Shown piece after piece: positions 60,380-64,000 of a stretch of 64,000 bases of DNA. The position numbers and the translations under genes are program-made. Below the pieces are notes generated by a model that was not told where the DNA came from, made no database searches, and saw only the letters and a program-made list of their open reading frames with translations. Origin of the DNA: an uncultured Saprospiraceae bacterium (GTDB lineage Bacteria; Bacteroidota; Bacteroidia; Chitinophagales; Saprospiraceae); the NCBI GenBank assembly GCA_937924805.1, contig CALDTZ010000031.1:1-64000 (forward strand), in the 5' to 3' direction. The stretch's first letter is position 1. The number at the start of each line of letters is the position of its first letter.

Positions 60380-60455
60380 ATTTTTTGAGTTAATGAAGGA
60401 TGTTAAACATAAATTTAAAATTGTTTTTTAGCTTTACAGTTCCAAAAGGATTAAA

Positions 60456-60611
60456 ATGAGCGCAGAAAGTAAATCTACAAAACTTTATTGGTTATACTTC
60501 TTAATATCTTTAGCAGGAACTATAGCATTTTTATTTATTAAACCAGAATGGTTTTGGGTTATGTTACCATTCTTATTCACATCATTAGTATTCGCTTTTG
60601 ATTGGGTATAA
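60456..60611 (+). CDS. 51-residue two-helix membrane protein
   Basis: A short open frame encodes 51 residues: a polar start (MSAESKSTKLYW), then two hydrophobic helices (LYFLISLAGTIAFLFI and FWVMLPFLFTSLVFAF) joined by KPEWFW. A purine-rich AAAGGA stands 6 bases before its ATG, like a Shine-Dalgarno site. It overlaps the probable TTG start of mfd by 10 bp, which suggests co-translation. I do not recognise the family, and the gene is easily missed because of its size. The balance of polar head and hairpin helices makes it likely to be real. Confidence 0.7.
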   Translation: MSAESKSTKLYWLYFLISLAGTIAFLFIKPEWFWVMLPFLFTSLVFAFDWV

Positions 60612-63600
60612 ATAGTAATAAAGAGCCATCAGAAGTTAAATTCAATGCAAATTTTCAAGGCCTTATTCAAAGCTTTGGAAACAATGGTAAAGTTCAAAGT
60701 CTTTTAAGTAGTCTTTCTTCTTCCAAAGCGAATAACTTCTTAGTTGAAGGATCAAAAGGATCGCACGATTCTCTTTTGATAAGTCATTTGTTTGCAAATA
60801 TTGAACATTCACATGTTATTATTGCCCAAGATAAAGAAGAGGCAGCCTATTATCAAAACACCTTAGATCAGCTTGTTGAGTCTCAAACAGTTTTGTTTTT
60901 TCCTGACTCTTTTAAACGACCAGGCTTTTTTGAATTTGTAGACAATACGAATGTCTTAATTCGTACTGAAGCAATTAATAAGATTACAAATCAAATCAGA
61001 GGAAAAGAAATATTAGTAACCTATCCTGAAGCTATTTTTGAAAAAGTCATAGATCCCATTCATTTAGAAGATCAAAAGATTTTAATAAAAAAGGGTGAAT
61101 CATTAGATTTTGATACCATCATTGATATTCTTGTTGAGTTTGGGTTCAAAAGAGTTGATTTTGTTTATGAGCCAGGTCAATTTTCAATTAGAGGTGGAAT
61201 CATCGATATCTTTTCGTTTGGAAATGAATGGCCATATAGAATTGAATTGTTTGATGAGGAAGTTGAAAATATTCGAACATTTGACCCTGCCAACCAACTT
61301 TCAATAAGAAACATTTCTATTGTATCTATTATACCTGATGTAAATAACCAGTTTTCTGAAGAACACAAAGTCTCCATCTTTGATATTTTGAAGGAAGAGA
61401 CAATAATCTGGATTAAGGATTTAGATATGTTGACGGAAAAGTTATTGGTCTGTTTGGAAAGTGCAGATACGTTTTCAAAAGAACTAACACCTGAAAGCGA
61501 AGAAGATCTCAAAAAAATACTCAAAGAAAGAGCTTTTGTTTTTCCTGATGATATCATAAGTTCCATAGATGATAAAACCATTGTTTTTTTAAAAAACAAC
61601 ACAAAACTCAAGTCCTTTAAAAAGACGTTTTCATTTGAAATAGCACCACAACCTACGTTTAATAAAAACTTCAGCTTATTAATAGATGACTGGAGAGAAA
61701 AAGAAGAACAAGGATATACCAATTATTTATTTACAGACAATACGAAGCAAATTGAGCGCTTCAATAATATTTTTGAAGACCTTGAGGCTAACCTAATATT
61801 TCATCCGATTAAAAAAGCAATAAATGCGGGTTTCATTGATCATGAAATCAAAGTTTGCTGTTATTCGGACCATCAAATTTTTGAGCGCTTTCATAGATTC
61901 AAATTAAAAAAGGGTTTTAGTAGTGATCAAGCGATGAACCTTAAGATGTTAAGGGAACTTACGCCAGGAGATTTTGTAACCCATATGGACCATGGTGTTG
62001 GAAGGTATTCAGGATTAGAAAAATTGGATATAAACGGAAATATTCAAGAGTCTGTTCGATTGATTTATCTTAACAATGATATTCTTTATGTAGGAATCAA
62101 TTCATTACATAAAATATCTAAATTCGTCGGTAAAGAGGGAACGCCTCCACGCCTCCACAAAATTGGTGGTGATGCTTGGAATAATATTAAAAGAAAGACA
62201 AAGCGTAAAGTAAAAGATATTGCAAAAGATTTAATCAAACTTTATGCAAAAAGGAAAGCATCGAAAGGTTTTGCTTTTCCTGAAGATGGATATCTTCAAA
62301 ACGAACTGGAAGCTTCTTTTATTTATGAAGATACTCCTGATCAAGAAAAATCTACAGAAGCGGTAAAAGAAGATATGCAAAAAGCATATCCGATGGATCG
62401 GTTAATTTGTGGTGACGTTGGGTTTGGTAAAACGGAAATTGCTATTCGTGCAGCTTTTAAGTCAGTGGTTGCAGGAAAACAAGTAGCCATTTTAGTACCA
62501 ACAACAATATTGGCACTACAGCATTTCAAAACATTTTCCGAAAGGATGAAAGATTTCGGCATCAATGTAGACTATCTAAATAGATTTCGAACCACAAAAG
62601 AGAAAAAAGTCATTTTCGAAAAACTAAAAGCGGGCGAAATTGAAATAATAATAGGTACTCATGGCTTACTTAATAAAGAAATAGGTTTCAAAGATTTGGG
62701 ACTTCTAATTATTGATGAAGAACAAAAATTTGGAGTTGCAGCAAAAGAAAAATTAAGAAATATCAAAGTCAATGTTGATACACTTACATTAACAGCCACA
62801 CCGATCCCTAGGACCCTTCAATTTTCATTAATGGCGGCTAGAGATCTTTCATTAATTAAAACTCCTCCCCCAAATCGTCAAGCCATTCATACTGAGCGGC
62901 GAGTTTTTAGTGATGTTTTAATTAAAGATGCTATCTATTACGAGATTTATCGTGGAGGTCAAGTCTTTTTTGTACACAATAGAGTAAAAACATTACCAGA
63001 TATTGCTGCAATGGTCAAGCGATTATGTCCAGACGCAAATATTGCCATGGCGCATGGCCAAATGGAACCCAAACACCTAGAAAAAACGCTACTCAATTTT
63101 ATTGAAGGTAATTATGATGTTTTAGTTTCAACTAATATTATTGAAACCGGGTTGGATATTCCAAATGCAAATACAATTATCATTAATAATGCGCATCAAT
63201 TCGGAATGAGTGATTTGCATCAACTTAGAGGAAGAGTCGGTAGATCGAACAAAAAAGCCTTTTGTTATTTGTTTGCACCACCATTATCTACTATGACCAG
63301 CGATGCTAGAAAAAGGATCCAAACTTTAGAAGAGTTTTCTGACTTGGGAAGTGGGTTTCATATAGCGATGAAAGACTTGGATATCAGAGGGGCGGGGAAT
63401 TTATTAGGTGGCGAACAATCAGGATTTATTTCTGATATAGGTTATGAAACATATCAAAAAATTCTAGAAGAAGCTGTTCAAGAATTAAAGCAAACGGACT
63501 TTAAAGAACTCTTTAAAGAGGATATGGAAAAAGACCATCAATACGTCAAAGACGTGGATATTGACGGGGATGTAGATATGTTGATACCGGATAATTATAT

Positions 63601-64000
63601 CAGTAATATTCAAGAACGACTGAAACTATACACTCAATTAAATACCATTGAAAATGAAGAAGAATTGATGGTTTTTTCTACGGCAATGGAAGACCGATTT
63701 GGTACAATTCCTACGGAAGTTCAAGAGTTGTTTAACGGAATTAGACTAAGATGGATTAGTAAAACGTTAGGATTTGAGAAAGTAACATTAAAAAGCTTTA
63801 CATTAAGATGTTTCTTTATATCAAATGCACAATCAAGTTTTTTCGAATCGCCGCTTTTTCAAAATTTGATTAAATTAGTTTCTGATGAAAGTAAAGGGTT
63901 TAACCTTCGGTTGAAACAATCAAGAAAGTATTTAATTTTAATAAAAGAAGAGGTAACTACTTTAAAAGAGGCACGTATTATTCTTGAACGTATTTTAGAT
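60602..64000 (+). CDS. mfd: transcription-repair coupling factor Mfd (3' end missing)
   Basis: An open frame of 1133 codons running off the window edge; Bacteroidota Mfd is about this long, so it is nearly complete. It removes RNA polymerase stalled at lesions and recruits UvrA. The UvrB-like module has EPGQFSIRGGIIDIFSFG, the RNA polymerase interaction domain GDFVTHMDHGVGRYSGLEKL, Walker A is GDVGFGKTE near residue 603, DEEQKFG is near 704, and motif VI is LHQLRGRVGRSNKK. The D7 region is present near the edge. No in-frame ATG precedes the conserved N-terminus. The frame opens just after a TGA at 60599, and TTG at 60602 is the best start (ATA at 60608 is an alternative). Confidence 0.95.
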   Translation, partial: MGINSNKEPSEVKFNANFQGLIQSFGNNGKVQSLLSSLSSSKANNFLVEGSKGSHDSLLISHLFANIEHSHVIIAQDKEEAAYYQNTLDQLVESQTVLFFPDSFKRPGFFEFVDNTNVLIRTEAINKITNQIRGKEILVTYPEAIFEKVIDPIHLEDQKILIKKGESLDFDTIIDILVEFGFKRVDFVYEPGQFSIRGGIIDIFSFGNEWPYRIELFDEEVENIRTFDPANQLSIRNISIVSIIPDVNNQFSEEHKVSIFDILKEETIIWIKDLDMLTEKLLVCLESADTFSKELTPESEEDLKKILKERAFVFPDDIISSIDDKTIVFLKNNTKLKSFKKTFSFEIAPQPTFNKNFSLLIDDWREKEEQGYTNYLFTDNTKQIERFNNIFEDLEANLIFHPIKKAINAGFIDHEIKVCCYSDHQIFERFHRFKLKKGFSSDQAMNLKMLRELTPGDFVTHMDHGVGRYSGLEKLDINGNIQESVRLIYLNNDILYVGINSLHKISKFVGKEGTPPRLHKIGGDAWNNIKRKTKRKVKDIAKDLIKLYAKRKASKGFAFPEDGYLQNELEASFIYEDTPDQEKSTEAVKEDMQKAYPMDRLICGDVGFGKTEIAIRAAFKSVVAGKQVAILVPTTILALQHFKTFSERMKDFGINVDYLNRFRTTKEKKVIFEKLKAGEIEIIIGTHGLLNKEIGFKDLGLLIIDEEQKFGVAAKEKLRNIKVNVDTLTLTATPIPRTLQFSLMAARDLSLIKTPPPNRQAIHTERRVFSDVLIKDAIYYEIYRGGQVFFVHNRVKTLPDIAAMVKRLCPDANIAMAHGQMEPKHLEKTLLNFIEGNYDVLVSTNIIETGLDIPNANTIIINNAHQFGMSDLHQLRGRVGRSNKKAFCYLFAPPLSTMTSDARKRIQTLEEFSDLGSGFHIAMKDLDIRGAGNLLGGEQSGFISDIGYETYQKILEEAVQELKQTDFKELFKEDMEKDHQYVKDVDIDGDVDMLIPDNYISNIQERLKLYTQLNTIENEEELMVFSTAMEDRFGTIPTEVQELFNGIRLRWISKTLGFEKVTLKSFTLRCFFISNAQSSFFESPLFQNLIKLVSDESKGFNLRLKQSRKYLILIKEEVTTLKEARIILERILD

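Noticed and set aside
1..64000. tRNA, rRNA, CRISPR, IS element or prophage signals
   Set aside because: I looked for TPsiC-loop motifs, regularly spaced repeats, transposase signatures and integrases and saw none. A covariance-model scan would be needed to exclude small RNAs.

Overview
The window comes from a low-GC member of the Bacteroidota, from a broadly Flavobacteriia- or Saprospiria-like lineage that I cannot place more precisely. The evidence is lineage-typical gene families (GldE, PorP/SprF, DUF4175, DUF5606, GSCFA, a C-terminal T9SS sorting domain, TrxR-like ferredoxin-NADP reductase, GYDIA-type GHMP kinase) and several TTG/TAnnTTTG promoters, the form read by the Bacteroidota primary sigma factor. 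It is ordinary, dense chromosomal core sequence. I see no tRNA or rRNA gene, insertion sequence, prophage, CRISPR array or toxin-antitoxin pair.

Region 1 (0-23.5 kb) is entirely minus strand apart from a possible gene tail at the left edge. From right to left in transcription order it holds a nine-gene run (dtd, mazG-like, oppC-like, PP2C phosphatase, TM2-TPR protein, CBS protein, Omp85-like protein, NAD kinase, TPR membrane protein), then secA with its own promoter and SPOR protein, rodA, tgt and lptG, then an ECF sigma factor gene with its own promoter and terminator, then mutY, ssb, gldE, recQ and a ligase-associated-type DEXH helicase. The last group is a DNA repair and maintenance cluster.

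Region 2 (23.5-37.3 kb) begins with the longest gene-free stretch (about 475 bp, AT-rich, with iterated heptamers and DnaA-box-like sequences). Next are heme A synthase on plus and a minus-strand series: M1 peptidase, SSS symporter, ybeY, an RsbW-like ATPase, DUF4175 giant protein, a second M1 peptidase, a 2Fe-2S ferredoxin and its reductase. Two perfect parS palindromes, the ParB-binding centromere sequence, lie between the first M1 peptidase gene and the symporter gene.

Region 3 (37.3-64 kb) is mostly plus strand: yifB, a HEAT-cyclophilin lipoprotein with gcvT, a GbsR-type regulator, DUF1015 protein, amidohydrolase, PorP/SprF, bactofilin, an AtpZ-like pair, birA, cinA, an E2 acyltransferase, a TPR-PD40-OmpA protein, a 51-residue membrane protein and nearly complete mfd. 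Minus-strand islands are a lipoprotein, DUF5606, a T9SS esterase, GSCFA, ftsH-rsfS and a GHMP kinase.

The genes serve envelope biogenesis (LptG, RodA, SecA, Omp85, OmpA, bactofilin), type IX secretion and gliding (GldE, PorP, T9SS cargo), genome maintenance (Mfd, RecQ, MutY, SSB, helicase) and respiration. The most interesting signal is not a gene: the tandem parS sites, 3.5 kb from an origin-like intergenic region, suggest that the window lies close to the chromosomal replication origin.
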